From Helicobacter sp. NHP19-003 (GTDB lineage: Bacteria; Campylobacterota; Campylobacteria; Campylobacterales; Helicobacteraceae): a DNA stretch of 64,000 bases. The first letter of the stretch is position 1. Every line of letters begins with the position of its first letter. Location: NCBI RefSeq assembly GCF_019703305.1, contig NZ_AP024814.1:1302001-1366000 (forward strand). The letters run 5' to 3'. Positions 23,274 to 33,098 of the stretch are shown here, piece by piece. A program made the position numbers and the translations under genes. The notes under the pieces were generated by a model. The model was not told the origin of the DNA. It did no database searches and saw nothing but the letters and a program-made list of their open reading frames with translations.

Positions 23274-25231
23274 CACAGCCCTCTAAGTTTAGCGATTTCA
23301 TCCCGCAACTTTGCTGCTGCCTCAAAGTCTAGCACCCGGGCCCTCTCTTGCATTTGGATACGCAATTTTTTAATCAGTTGCTCTTTTTCTTTTTTAGGCA
23401 TTTTATCTGTGGATTTGGGTTTTGGGGGGGTGTAGTCTTTAAGCTCGTCCTCTAGGGGACGCTGCGTGCTTTTGGGCGTGATGTTGTGGGCTTGGTTGAA
23501 GGCAATTTGTTTGGCGCGCCTCTTGTCCGTGGTTGTCATCGCCTCTTGCATGCCCGCCGTGATTTTATCGGCGTAGAAAATCACCCGCCCGTGGATGTGC
23601 CGTGCCACCCGCCCCATGGTTTGGATCAAAGCGGTTGCGCTTCTTAAAAACCCCTCTTTGTCCGCGTCTAAAATCGCCACTAAAGACACTTCGGGCAAAT
23701 CTAGCCCCTCTCTTAATAGGTTAATGCCGATCAAAATGTCAAATGCGCCCAGCCTGAATGAGCGGATCAGGTGGTTGCGCTCGATTGCATCTATTTCGCT
23801 GTGTAGGTATTGCACCTTAAGCCCGCCCTCCAAATAGTGCTTACACAGCTCTTCAGCCATTTTTTTAGTCAGGGTCGTTACCAACACCCGCTCTTTGCGC
23901 GCCACGACTTCTTTAATCGTGTTGTATAAATCTTGCACTTGATTTTGGGTGGGGCGCACTTCATACTCGGGGTCTAATAGCCCTGTGGGGCGGATGATTT
24001 GCTCGGCAATGTGCCCTTGCGAGAGCTCTAGTTCTAGGGGGTTTGGCGTGGCGGACACAAAGAGAAAATAGGGAGGCTTGGCGATGAACTCCTCGTATTT
24101 TAGAGGGCGGTTGTCTAGGGCGGAGGGCAATCTAAAGCCGTAATCCACCAAAACCTGCTTGCGGCTGTAATCGCCGGCATACATGCCCTTAAACTGCGGC
24201 AAACTCACATGCGACTCGTCCACGATGACTAAAAAAGGGCGTTTCTTTTGGGCGAAGTAGTCTAGCAGGGTGTAGGGGGTGTCGCCCGCCTTTTTGTCGG
24301 TGAAATGCCTTGAGTAGTTTTCAATCCCCTTACATATACCCGTGGCTGCCATCATCTCTAGGTCAAATTCTGTGCGGGTTTTGAGCCGTTCATACTCTAG
24401 GGGCTTGTTGTTTTCTTTAAAGAATTTAAGCCTTTGGGCCAACTCGGCTTCAATGCTATTTAGGGCACTCTTTAGGCGGCTTTGACTCACAATGAAAGCG
24501 TTTGCGGCGTAGAGTATGTAGCTCTCTAGGGCTTTAAGCGGTTTATTCTCTAAAGCGTCAAAACTATAAATGCGCTCGATCTCATCGCCAAAGAACTCCA
24601 CACGGATAAAATTCGTGTCGTTGTAGGCGGGGAAAATATCCACACTCTCGCCCACCACCCTAAACTTGCCCCGCTCTAAAATTTCTTGCCGCTCATAGCC
24701 CATTTCTACAAGCTTGTGCAAAAACTGCGTGTAAGGCACGCTCTGTCCCACTTCTAATTTGGTTAGCATGCTCAAATACTCCATGGGGTCGCCAAAGCCA
24801 TAGTTTGCCGAAACGCTCGCCACCACAATGACATCATCGTAACCTAAAAGTGAAGTGATGGCACTGAGACGCAAGCGCTCTAAATCTTCATTGATCGCGC
24901 TGTCCTTTTCAATGAATAAATCCCGTCTAGGAATATAGGACTCGGGCTGGTAGTAGTCAAAGTAGGAGATAAAATACTCCACATGGTTTTTGGGGAAAAA
25001 GCCCTTAAATTCGCTGTAAAGCTGGGCGCAAAGGGTTTTGTTATGCGACATGACCAAAGTCGGCATTTGCAATTTGGCAATGAGTTGCGCCATGCTAAAG
25101 GTCTTGCCGCTGCCTGTAACGCCTAATAAGGTTTGGTAAGCCACCCCTTGTTTAACGCCTTGTAAAAGCCGATCAACCGCCTTTTCTTGCTCTAGGCTTG
25201 GTTTGTAGGGGGCTTGTAGGATAAAGTCCAT
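23273..25231 (-). CDS. uvrB: Excinuclease ABC subunit B
   Basis: A 652-residue nucleotide-excision-repair helicase. Walker [10 protein letters not shown] lies near residue 40, the beta-hairpin region is [20 protein letters not shown], the DEXH-type box is [12 protein letters not shown], helicase motifs are [14 protein letters not shown] and QTMGRVARH, and the C-terminal UVR domain ([20 protein letters not shown]) binds UvrC. The size is full-length. Cotranscribed with the MidA-like gene. Confidence 0.97.
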   Translation of the reverse strand: MDFILQAPYKPSLEQEKAVDRLLQGVKQGVAYQTLLGVTGSGKTFSMAQLIAKLQMPTLVMSHNKTLCAQLYSEFKGFFPKNHVEYFISYFDYYQPESYIPRRDLFIEKDSAINEDLERLRLSAITSLLGYDDVIVVASVSANYGFGDPMEYLSMLTKLEVGQSVPYTQFLHKLVEMGYERQEILERGKFRVVGESVDIFPAYNDTNFIRVEFFGDEIERIYSFDALENKPLKALESYILYAANAFIVSQSRLKSALNSIEAELAQRLKFFKENNKPLEYERLKTRTEFDLEMMAATGICKGIENYSRHFTDKKAGDTPYTLLDYFAQKKRPFLVIVDESHVSLPQFKGMYAGDYSRKQVLVDYGFRLPSALDNRPLKYEEFIAKPPYFLFVSATPNPLELELSQGHIAEQIIRPTGLLDPEYEVRPTQNQVQDLYNTIKEVVARKERVLVTTLTKKMAEELCKHYLEGGLKVQYLHSEIDAIERNHLIRSFRLGAFDILIGINLLREGLDLPEVSLVAILDADKEGFLRSATALIQTMGRVARHIHGRVIFYADKITAGMQEAMTTTDKRRAKQIAFNQAHNITPKSTQRPLEDELKDYTPPKPKSTDKMPKKEKEQLIKKLRIQMQERARVLDFEAAAKLRDEIAKLRGL

Positions 25232-25288
25232 TTTGCTCGCTTTTGCTAAAATCAGGGCTTATCATAGCTAAAAATTAGAAGGATTTTT

Positions 25289-27160
25289 ATGTTGAAGCAC
25301 TACAGCGTGGCTGTGCTAAGGCACAAGCTAAAACCCCTGACCTACCAAAGCCAACACCCCTTGCAGGTGGGCGATTTGGTACAAGTCCCCTTAAATGGGC
25401 GCGCTTGCAGGGGCGTGGTGCTCAACGGATGCGCTAAGCCTAGTTTTGCGTGTAAGGATGCAAACCCCACAAACTTTTATCTCAGCGCGCCCCAAATGCT
25501 GTTGTTAGAATTTATCGCCACTTATTACTGCTCCACGCCCTCACTAGCTGCCACGCTTTTCACGCCCTTTAGCAAGTTTACCCTCCCCACAAAGCCCCCC
25601 CACAAAGCCCCAAGCTTAAGCCCTTTAAGTCCTGCGCAAGAGCAAGCCCTAAATGCGCTAAAATCCCTAAAAAGCGCACTGCTCTTTGGGGACACGGGCA
25701 GCGGTAAAACGCACATTTACAGCCATTTAATCTTAGAGAAATTGCAAGAATCTAAAAGCGTGGTGGTGCTCGTGCCTGAAATCGGGCTCACCTCCCAGAC
25801 ACAGCGTCTATTGTTGCAAATCTTTGGCGCACAAGTGGGGCTGTGGCACAGCAAGTTAACCCCCGCACAAAAAAAGCAAACCCTAGCGCACATTGCGAGC
25901 GGACAAATTAAAATCATCGTTGGCACACGAAGTGCCTTGTTTTTACCCATGCCCAATTTGGGGCTTGTGCTCGTAGATGAAGAACACGACCAAGCCTATA
26001 AAGCCAGCCTTGCGCCCTATTACAACGCCAGAGATTGCGCCCTGTATCTAGCGAGCAAACTGCCCATTCAAGTCATTTTAGGCTCGGCGACCCCCCACTT
26101 ACGCAGCTACTACCGCGCCAAAGAGAATCAAAGTCTTGTGCGGCTTAGGGGGCGTTACTTTGCAAGCCCACAAGAGATGATCTTTGAAGAGAGCAAAACC
26201 GCCGTTACGCCGCTTTTATTAGAGCATTTAGCCCAAAGCCTGCGCGCCAAAGAGCAGAGCATCGTTTTCTTACCCACAAGGGCTTCGTTTAAAAAGCTCC
26301 TTTGTTTAAGTTGCGGGGGCGGGGTGCGCTGCCCTTTTTGCAGCGTGAACATGAGCCTCCATTTAAAAGACAAACGCATGCGCTGCCACTATTGCCAACA
26401 CCAAGAGCCTATCCCTAAGGTTTGCCCCACATGCCAACAAGACAGCCTAGCGGGCAAACGAATCGGCACACAGCAGTTAAAAAGCGAGCTCGAAGAATCA
26501 CTGCCCCAAGCCCGCATAAGGATTTTAGACAAGGACCACACCCACACGAACAAGCAAATACAGGGCATTTTAGACGACTTCAACGCCCACAAGATAGACA
26601 TTTTGATCGGCACACAAATGCTCGCTAAGGGGCATGACTACCACAGAGTGAACTTGGCGGTGATTTTGGGCTTGGATGAGGTGCTCAACAATGGGAGTTA
26701 TAGAAGCTATGAAGAAGGGGTCGCCCTAATGCACCAAATTGCGGGGCGCAGTGGGCGCAAAGAAAAAGGGCGGGTGCTGATCCAAAGCCTAAACGCTTCC
26801 TTTTTACAACGATACACCGCCGATTTTGAAGACTTCTTAAAAGAAGAGCTGCAAATGCGTACCCCCTGCTTTCCCCCCCTAAGGCGTTTGGCGCACATTG
26901 AGTTTAGGGCAAAGGACCTAGCAAGTGCTGCAACACACATGCAGGCGGGGCTAGACATGTTAAAGCCGCTCTTAGAGCAACATAGGGGCGTAGAGATTTT
27001 GGGCGCGGGGCAGGCACGCATTGCTAGGATTGCCGGGCAAGAGCGTTTGCAAATCTTGTTATGCGCCACTTCTACCAAAGAATTACACGAAGTGTTACGC
27101 CACATTCAAGAACACGCTAAGGGTGTGTTTAAGATAGACATTGACCCGCAAGACATTTAA
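25289..27160 (+). CDS. priA: Primosomal protein N' (PriA helicase)
   Basis: A 623-residue replication-restart helicase. Walker A LLFGDTGSGKTHIYSHL, DEEH box VLVDEEHDQAY, GSATPHL, then two zinc-binding Cys pairs (LCLSCGGGVRCPFC and RCHYCQ, VCPTCQ), IGTQMLAKGHDYHRV and QIAGRSGRKEKG. The N-terminal 3'-DNA-binding domain is short, as in H. pylori PriA. Divergent from uvrB. Start: ATG with AGAAGGA upstream. Confidence 0.96.
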   Translation: MLKHYSVAVLRHKLKPLTYQSQHPLQVGDLVQVPLNGRACRGVVLNGCAKPSFACKDANPTNFYLSAPQMLLLEFIATYYCSTPSLAATLFTPFSKFTLPTKPPHKAPSLSPLSPAQEQALNALKSLKSALLFGDTGSGKTHIYSHLILEKLQESKSVVVLVPEIGLTSQTQRLLLQIFGAQVGLWHSKLTPAQKKQTLAHIASGQIKIIVGTRSALFLPMPNLGLVLVDEEHDQAYKASLAPYYNARDCALYLASKLPIQVILGSATPHLRSYYRAKENQSLVRLRGRYFASPQEMIFEESKTAVTPLLLEHLAQSLRAKEQSIVFLPTRASFKKLLCLSCGGGVRCPFCSVNMSLHLKDKRMRCHYCQHQEPIPKVCPTCQQDSLAGKRIGTQQLKSELEESLPQARIRILDKDHTHTNKQIQGILDDFNAHKIDILIGTQMLAKGHDYHRVNLAVILGLDEVLNNGSYRSYEEGVALMHQIAGRSGRKEKGRVLIQSLNASFLQRYTADFEDFLKEELQMRTPCFPPLRRLAHIEFRAKDLASAATHMQAGLDMLKPLLEQHRGVEILGAGQARIARIAGQERLQILLCATSTKELHEVLRHIQEHAKGVFKIDIDPQDI

Positions 27161-27167
27161 ACTTTGC

Positions 27168-27173
27168 TATAAT
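27168..27173 (+). promoter_or_regulatory. -10 element TATAAT between priA and the next small gene
   Basis: TTTGCTATAAT immediately after the priA stop and 30 bases before the next ATG, so the two small genes downstream probably have their own promoter. Confidence 0.5.
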
Positions 27174-27202
27174 GGATGCTTAATTTTGTTTAAAGGACAC
27201 GC

Positions 27203-27433
27203 ATGGGGGCTGAGATTTTAGACAAACTGCAGGAGAAAGTGGAAGAGTTATTGCTAAGGCTCACACTCTTAGAAGAAGAGAACAAGAGTCTTCAGCTTAA
27301 AAGCGCCACACTTGCAACTCAAAATGAAGAGAGGGATCGCCAAATTGCTAACCTTTATGAAGAGATTGCCGCCAAAGATAAGCGGATACAAGACATTTAC
27401 GATACAATGATCAAAGCTTTTGAGGAAAGATGA
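27203..27433 (+). CDS. Small coiled-coil protein
   Basis: A 76-residue protein that is almost entirely a charged leucine-rich coiled coil (EKVEELLLRLTLLEEENKSL to KDKRIQDIYDTMIKAF). Its size and composition resemble ZapB-type cell-division proteins, but this is similarity of form only. It overlaps the next gene by 4 bases (ATGA), and the pair may function together. Confidence 0.6.
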   Translation: MGAEILDKLQEKVEELLLRLTLLEEENKSLQLKSATLATQNEERDRQIANLYEEIAAKDKRIQDIYDTMIKAFEER

Positions 27434-27648
27434 ACTCTGTTGAGCTGATTGAAGTGAGCATTGGGGGCAAACGCTATAAAATCACCCTAAACGAACGCTT
27501 CAGTGCCCAAACGAGGGCTGCAATTAAAGAGAGTTTCCATAATAAAGAGATCGCCCCCATCGACCTTTTTAAACTCCACTTAAACAAAATCCAAGAAATC
27601 GCCGACTTGAATACCCAGCTAGAACAGTTATTTAAAAAAATGCCTTGA
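27430..27648 (+). CDS. Small protein with ZapA-like N-terminus
   Basis: A 72-residue protein beginning VELIEVSIGGKRYKITLNE, reminiscent of the strand-turn-strand head of ZapA, a FtsZ-ring stabiliser; the rest is a short helix that ends IADLNTQLEQLFKKM. It is translationally coupled to a coiled-coil partner, which would suit a ZapB/ZapA-like pair. Homology is not demonstrated; it is shorter than typical ZapA (about 90-110). Confidence 0.5.
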   Translation: MNSVELIEVSIGGKRYKITLNERFSAQTRAAIKESFHNKEIAPIDLFKLHLNKIQEIADLNTQLEQLFKKMP

Positions 27649-27698
27649 TCTGATTTTCTATGGCCTGATTTCCCCAGTGATTCTATCAAGGAGTGTGT

Positions 27699-30600
27699 AT
27701 GCATGATTTTAACGATCTCAATGAGGAACAAGAATCTAAATATCTTGCCTTTAAGCAAAAGTTTTGTAGCGATGATTCGCCCCTCAACAATGAGGATTGT
27801 AAGCGCAAAGAGGATAATCTTAGAAATGTATTTGAAAATCACATAAACTCTCTATTAAGAAAACTTGATTTTATCCCCAAGGACGGATTTGAGGTTTTTA
27901 AGCACGAGATGGCAAATGAAAGCGGGAGGACAGATTGCCAATACGGCAATACGATCATTGAATATAAAAAATATGGGTTGCTAGGCAAACCCATAGAACT
28001 TAAAAAATCCCAAGAACAAATTAAAAATTACCTTAAGGATAGCCGTTTTAGTGGCTTTGCCATGCACGGGTTTTTGTTCGATGGATGCACTATCCATGCC
28101 TACACAAAAGATGTGCAAGATGTGATCACTCACGATGAAAAAAACAGTGGCAGACTCACGGCAATCAATTTTGATAACCTGATAAAAACCATCTTTATGG
28201 GTGGGGTTTGCGCCATTAGCCCTCAAAACCTCAAAAAAGACTTTGGGCTCATCGATAAAGACGACAACCTCATGGACAATCCGGAAGTTTTAGCCCTTGC
28301 CAAACACCTTTTTAACACCTTGCAAAAGGGCATGCAAGGCAGAACGAAATTGATTTTCACTGAATGGGAAAAGCTGTTTAGGCTAGCCGAGGGGGGCGAT
28401 TGTGGCAAACACCAAGACATCGACAACAGACGCATGGCTTTCTCTAAAATTTTTGGCGTGGAGATCCATGCAAAAACTGAGTATAAAGCTCTGTTTGCCC
28501 TACACACCACACTTAGCATCCTCATTAAGCTCCTATTGATGAGAATCATCAACGATAGGCCAGAAGTTACGCTAAAAAGAAATCTAGACAATCTTTACAA
28601 AACCGGTGATTTATCCGAGTTAAGATCATTTTTTCGCGACATTGAAAAAGGGGTGTTTTTTAGGCAAATTGGCGTGATGAATGTGATAGACAATGATTTT
28701 TTCTCTTGGTATGCTAAAGAGGATTTTAACGATGGGATCAAAACCGCACTCCAAGCCATCATCTTTAAAATGTGTGGATATGCCAACATCTGCATTGCCA
28801 AAACTTCAGCGATGATGGATTTATTTAAGGAACTTTACCTCAGTTTTATCCCCAAAAGTGTGCGCCACAGCTTTGGAGAGTACTACACACCTTGTTGGCT
28901 CGCCGAGCGGACATTTTTACTCGCCACAAGTCAGGAAACAGACGCACTTAAAGACAGGACTTTTATAGACCCCAATTGCGGCAGTGGGGCTTTTTTATCT
29001 GTATTTTACAATTACAAAAACAAAGATGGTAAAAAACTAGATTTTAAGGAATTTGCAAAAGGCGTGGTGGGGGTGGACATTAACCCCATTGCTGTTCTCA
29101 TGGCAAAAGCCAATTTGCTGATACAGGGGTTAAAAACTTGTAGTTTTGACACCACAACGCAATACGAGTTGCCCATTTATTTGGCAGATAGTTTATACAC
29201 CCCAAAAATAATCACGATCGACAGCACAGAATGTTTTGACTATGCGCTTTACACAACGGGGTTACAAGAGGCTTTTAACACCGATAAAATCCGCATTATG
29301 ATGCCAAAAAACCTAGTGAATCGGGACGACTTCTTAGAAATACTAGCAGAGATTGAAAGGTACATTGTCCAAAAAGACAAGAAAAAAGCCCTGAAAATCT
29401 TTGCTAAATATTTAGACTTTAGCCAAGAAAAAAACTTAGAAAGAGAAATGGCTAGCAATATGGACACGCTCATCAAATTTGAAGAGAAAGGTTTAAATTC
29501 CATTTGGCTTAGGATTTTTGCCAATTATTTTAAGGTGGCAAGCTATGATAAATTTGACTATATTATAGGCAATCCCCCTTGGGTGCAGTGGTCTGTGTTG
29601 CCCGAGGCTTATCGCAAGAACATCAAGCAAAACATGCGCATGGAGGGGCTTTTTTCTTCGGATCGCAATGTGGGGGGCAACAATTTAAACATTTGCGCTT
29701 TGATTGCCCATAAATGTTGCGAGCGTTGGCTAGCCCGTGGGGGCAATTTCTGTTTTTTAATGCCTAAATCTATTCTGTTCAACAAGTCTTACCAAGGCTT
29801 TAGAAATCTTGTCATCAACACAGATGAGAGATTGTACTTTAATGAGATCTTAGATTTTAGCAATGGAGGTGAAATATTTGAGGGGGTCGGACTCGATTTT
29901 TGTGCCTTTAAAATCAACCGGGTAGAAAACAGCCAAGCCATCCCTTTTATAGACTTTGCAAAAAACAAAGATTTAAAAACCAAAGCAAGCCACAACGACA
30001 CTTGGGAGATGGTAAAAAAACATTTTAAAGAAACCACGAAAGCCGCCCTACAGTTGAATACAGACACCAACAATAACTTTCTCATTGCAGAGAGTTTAGA
30101 AAAAGCCCAAGAATTACAAAGTCATTTTGGCAAATGTGAATATAAATTTAGAAAAGGCGTGAGTGTTGAGTGCCCAATGAGGCTCGAGTTTGTGGCCATA
30201 GATAACCAAAACACCTCTTTGGGGATTTTTCACCCCTACCAAAAAGAAGGCAATCGGTTACGCCCCGATCAAAGCTTGGAAATCCACTTGGAGTTAAAAT
30301 ACATCAAGCCCTTCATCACCGCCCCTATGCTGACAGATAGCGGGGTTGTCTTTAACAATTCCTACGCCATTTGCCCCTATGAACCCCACACCAAAAAACC
30401 CATGCCAAAAGAGGTGCTCAAAGAAAAAGCCCCCCACATTTACAAATACCTTTTTAGTATAGAACATGTACTAGGCAAGGGCAGTCGTTACAATCAAAGA
30501 ATCCAAAGTTTTGACGAGCCTTATGGAATCTTGCGCATGGGGGTTTATGTTTGGGCTAAAAACTTTGTGTGCATCAGGGACAACACAAAACTAGCTCCAA

Positions 30601-30833
30601 ATCTCATCCAAAAGATCAAAACAGATTGGGGCGATGAAGTTACGCCCTTATTCGATAACCACATCAGCTACATCAGCCAAAGCACAGACAGCGTCAGTTT
30701 TCTCCAAACAACAGAGGCAGACCACATCCTATCTGTCTTAAAGAAAAAAGAGATTCAAGAGATCGTCATGCAATCTCAAGATTGCCGCAGCATTTCAAGC
30801 AGATTGCCCATCAAGCTGGCAAAGAAAGGCTAA
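27699..30833 (+). CDS. Type IIG restriction-modification enzyme (fused nuclease and adenine methylase)
   Basis: A 1044-residue single-chain enzyme. Near residue 79, GRTDCQYGNTIIEYKKYG gives the D-x(8)-E-x-K of a PD-(D/E)XK nuclease. The gamma-class N6-adenine methylase motifs follow: X (FGEYYTP, about 392), I (DPNCGSGAF, about 425), II (GVDINP, about 459) and IV (GNPPWVQW, about 625). The C-terminal 350 residues should be the target-recognition domain. Such enzymes both cut and methylate one asymmetric site; specificity cannot be read by eye. The ATG has AAGGAG five bases upstream. By eye the gene is more A/T-rich than its neighbours and sits alone between unrelated operons, suggesting horizontal acquisition. 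No homopolymer switch is evident at its 5' end. Confidence 0.85.
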   Translation: MHDFNDLNEEQESKYLAFKQKFCSDDSPLNNEDCKRKEDNLRNVFENHINSLLRKLDFIPKDGFEVFKHEMANESGRTDCQYGNTIIEYKKYGLLGKPIELKKSQEQIKNYLKDSRFSGFAMHGFLFDGCTIHAYTKDVQDVITHDEKNSGRLTAINFDNLIKTIFMGGVCAISPQNLKKDFGLIDKDDNLMDNPEVLALAKHLFNTLQKGMQGRTKLIFTEWEKLFRLAEGGDCGKHQDIDNRRMAFSKIFGVEIHAKTEYKALFALHTTLSILIKLLLMRIINDRPEVTLKRNLDNLYKTGDLSELRSFFRDIEKGVFFRQIGVMNVIDNDFFSWYAKEDFNDGIKTALQAIIFKMCGYANICIAKTSAMMDLFKELYLSFIPKSVRHSFGEYYTPCWLAERTFLLATSQETDALKDRTFIDPNCGSGAFLSVFYNYKNKDGKKLDFKEFAKGVVGVDINPIAVLMAKANLLIQGLKTCSFDTTTQYELPIYLADSLYTPKIITIDSTECFDYALYTTGLQEAFNTDKIRIMMPKNLVNRDDFLEILAEIERYIVQKDKKKALKIFAKYLDFSQEKNLEREMASNMDTLIKFEEKGLNSIWLRIFANYFKVASYDKFDYIIGNPPWVQWSVLPEAYRKNIKQNMRMEGLFSSDRNVGGNNLNICALIAHKCCERWLARGGNFCFLMPKSILFNKSYQGFRNLVINTDERLYFNEILDFSNGGEIFEGVGLDFCAFKINRVENSQAIPFIDFAKNKDLKTKASHNDTWEMVKKHFKETTKAALQLNTDTNNNFLIAESLEKAQELQSHFGKCEYKFRKGVSVECPMRLEFVAIDNQNTSLGIFHPYQKEGNRLRPDQSLEIHLELKYIKPFITAPMLTDSGVVFNNSYAICPYEPHTKKPMPKEVLKEKAPHIYKYLFSIEHVLGKGSRYNQRIQSFDEPYGILRMGVYVWAKNFVCIRDNTKLAPNLIQKIKTDWGDEVTPLFDNHISYISQSTDSVSFLQTTEADHILSVLKKKEIQEIVMQSQDCRSISSRLPIKLAKKG

Positions 30834-31346
30834 TCACTTTAACCCCCCCATGTCGGTAACTTTGCCCCACATGAGGCGGTATTTGCGTTTCATGAACTCC
30901 ACCTCTTCACGCACACGGTCTAATTCCTCTTGCAACAAGGCGATGGTCTTTTTGTCCTCATCATAAATTTCTTGCATGGAGATCAAAGCTTCTTTGAGTA
31001 GAGTGTTTTCATTCTTGTAGGCGGCGATGGTCTCATCCTTAGCCCCCACGACCTTGTCGTGCAAATTTAAAATGGTGTTGATGGTCTTTTCCACATAGGC
31101 GGGGTCGGTGGGGGTGTTTTCTAGCAGGGTGGGGTAGCCCGCTTTAGCCGCCACAAGGCTTTTGCTGCTCCCCCTTTTGGCTAGGATTTGTGCCGCGCTG
31201 TGTAGGTCCACCCAAATTCTTTCAGTGTCATGCTTGCTGTCTATGCTCTTGTCTTGTATGAGTGCCAACACCCGCTCCTTAGGCAGTTTAGACACAGCGA
31301 CAAATTCGTCTAATTCAATCCAAGTTTTCTCGGGTTGTTTGTCCAT
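30834..31346 (-). CDS. DUF3972 family protein
   Basis: A 170-residue protein with an N-terminal MerR-like helix-turn-helix look (WIELDEFVAVSKLPKERVLA) and a long C-terminal coiled coil (TLLKEALISMQEIYDEDKKT to EEVEFMKRKYRLMWGKV). The family is confined to Helicobacter and Campylobacter relatives and its function is unknown. Start chosen at ATG with GGAGG seven bases upstream; a TTG two codons earlier is unlikely. It follows the NifS-like gene and ends one base from the end of the convergent type IIG gene. Confidence 0.7.
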   Translation of the reverse strand: MDKQPEKTWIELDEFVAVSKLPKERVLALIQDKSIDSKHDTERIWVDLHSAAQILAKRGSSKSLVAAKAGYPTLLENTPTDPAYVEKTINTILNLHDKVVGAKDETIAAYKNENTLLKEALISMQEIYDEDKKTIALLQEELDRVREEVEFMKRKYRLMWGKVTDMGGLK

Positions 31347-31348
31347 CT

Positions 31349-32725
31349 TCAACCTCCACGCAAAGTTTTAACCGCCTTTTGGAGTCTGTCTAAGAGATGG
31401 TCTATGTCTTCAAGGCTATGGGTGTAGTGCAAACTCACGCGCAGCCACCCCGGGGTCTGCCCCTTGGCCTTAAGCGTGCAAAAACGGCTGTCTTGTAGGC
31501 CTAATAAATCGTGCCCATAGGGCCCCGCACACGAGCAACCCGCCCGTGTTTCAATGCCATAGCTGTAACTAAGCAGGGGGGCTAAATCGTAGCAAGAAAC
31601 CCCACTCGCGTTAAACGCCACACTGCCCACCCTCTTGGCCTGCAAAGACCCGTAAATGTTTAAGGCGGGAATGTCTTGCAAACCTTGCAGAAAGACTTTA
31701 GTGAGCATGCTCTCGCGGCGGCTGATGTAACTTGTGCCCAATTCATTGCGTAATTGCAACGCCAAAGCCGCCCTCAAAAGGGGGATGAGCGCATAAGTGC
31801 CGACCTCTTCGCGCATATGCGGGTCTGTGATGTACTCGTGGGTGCTGCGACTCACATAGGACACCACGCCTCCGCCACTGAAGCTGGGGGGTAAAGAGGT
31901 GTCTATGAGCGATTTTTCAAGTACCAACAGCCCACAGCTGCCCACCCCGCCCAAGAATTTATGTGCCGCCACAAAGCATGCGTCTAGCGGGACGGGACTC
32001 AAGTTGCCGTGCGGGGCAAAGGCAGCTAAATCAAAGATTAAAAGGGCATTGTGTTTTTTGCAAAGTTTGGCAATTTGCTCGTAGGGCACAATCAAGCCCG
32101 TTACATTGGATGCTGCCCCCACGGACACAATTAGGGGGCGCTCTTTGGGGTGTTCTTCCAAGAGTTTGGCAAAGCCCTCTAGGCAAAACAAACCCATTTG
32201 ATCCAGACCCACCCGCACCACCTCGCACAGCCCCTCGCGCCAACTCACTTCATTAGAGTGGTGTTCGTAAGGACCGACAATGACTTTAGGCAAGTTTAGC
32301 CCCTGCAACTCGCCTAGCCTCTGGCGGCTCTTGGGGGGCAAGTAAATGCCTAAAATCTCTTGCAAGCGTTTAATGGCATAGCTCGCCCCAAAGCCCGCAC
32401 TGAGTACTAAAAAATCCTCGCTTAGTCCCAAAAATTTGCGGATATTTTCCTTGCAGCGCAAATAGACCAAGTCCATTAAGCGGGCGTGTTTGGACACGCC
32501 TGAGTGGGCGTTGGCGTAAAAGGGCAAGAGTTTAGCCACGCGTTTTTCTACGAGAGTTGAAGCCAACCCCGAAGCTGTCCAATCAAAGTAGCGCACCCCA
32601 TCTTTGAGTACCACGCTCTGGCGGACATATTCTAGCTGCTCTTGCTTGCTCGCTTCAGGAAGCAGGGGAGCAAAAACGCTGTTTAAAAACCTGTCCGGGG
32701 TTTTGTCTAAAAGAGCTTTGGCCAT
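31349..32725 (-). CDS. NifS-like class V aminotransferase (cysteine desulfurase family)
   Basis: A 458-residue PLP enzyme. The PLP lysine is in CFVAAHKFLGGVGSCG, YEHHSNEVSWRE is the cofactor-region His motif and GIETRAGCSCAGPYGHD resembles the active-site Cys loop of SufS/NifS enzymes. It is longer than NifS and SufS and carries CxC plus extra Cys residues in that loop. In H. pylori the equivalent (HP0405) is described as NifS-like, distinct from the essential NifS, and it is not proven to mobilise sulfur. It overlaps the HIT gene by 19 bases. Confidence 0.8.
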   Translation of the reverse strand: MAKALLDKTPDRFLNSVFAPLLPEASKQEQLEYVRQSVVLKDGVRYFDWTASGLASTLVEKRVAKLLPFYANAHSGVSKHARLMDLVYLRCKENIRKFLGLSEDFLVLSAGFGASYAIKRLQEILGIYLPPKSRQRLGELQGLNLPKVIVGPYEHHSNEVSWREGLCEVVRVGLDQMGLFCLEGFAKLLEEHPKERPLIVSVGAASNVTGLIVPYEQIAKLCKKHNALLIFDLAAFAPHGNLSPVPLDACFVAAHKFLGGVGSCGLLVLEKSLIDTSLPPSFSGGGVVSYVSRSTHEYITDPHMREEVGTYALIPLLRAALALQLRNELGTSYISRRESMLTKVFLQGLQDIPALNIYGSLQAKRVGSVAFNASGVSCYDLAPLLSYSYGIETRAGCSCAGPYGHDLLGLQDSRFCTLKAKGQTPGWLRVSLHYTHSLEDIDHLLDRLQKAVKTLRGG

Positions 32726-33042
32726 GCAAGCTTTGCGCCCCCTAGGATGTGAAAATGCAAATGGGGGACTTCCTGCCCCCCATCGCTGCCGACATTGGTG
32801 ATGAGCCGATAACCGCTCTCTTTGATCCCTAGTTTCTCCACGACTTCTAAGATAAAGCCGCTCATTTGGGCTAAGAGCTCAGGACTAGCGGCGTTAAAAT
32901 CCTTCACGCACACTTTGGGGATCACCAGCACATGTACAGGGGCTTTGGGGTTGATGTCGTGGAAGGCTAAGAACTGGGAGTTTTCTAGGACTTTTTGACA
33001 AGGGATTTCTCCAGCCACAATTTTTTCAAACACATTTGCCAC
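32707..33042 (-). CDS. HIT family nucleotide-binding protein
   Basis: A 111-residue histidine-triad protein: HLHFHILGG is the H-x-H-x-H-x-x motif whose central His attacks the substrate phosphate, and VIPKVCVKDF lies in the conserved core. HIT proteins hydrolyse nucleoside phosphoramidates. It heads the HIT / NifS-like / DUF3972 cluster, conserved in H. pylori (HP0404-HP0406). Confidence 0.9.
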   Translation of the reverse strand: MANVFEKIVAGEIPCQKVLENSQFLAFHDINPKAPVHVLVIPKVCVKDFNAASPELLAQMSGFILEVVEKLGIKESGYRLITNVGSDGGQEVPHLHFHILGGAKLAWPKLF

Positions 33043-33098
33043 GCAAAAACCTTTAAAGTTTCTGTTTATTATAGCTGATTTTGTGCCAATCTTGCGCT

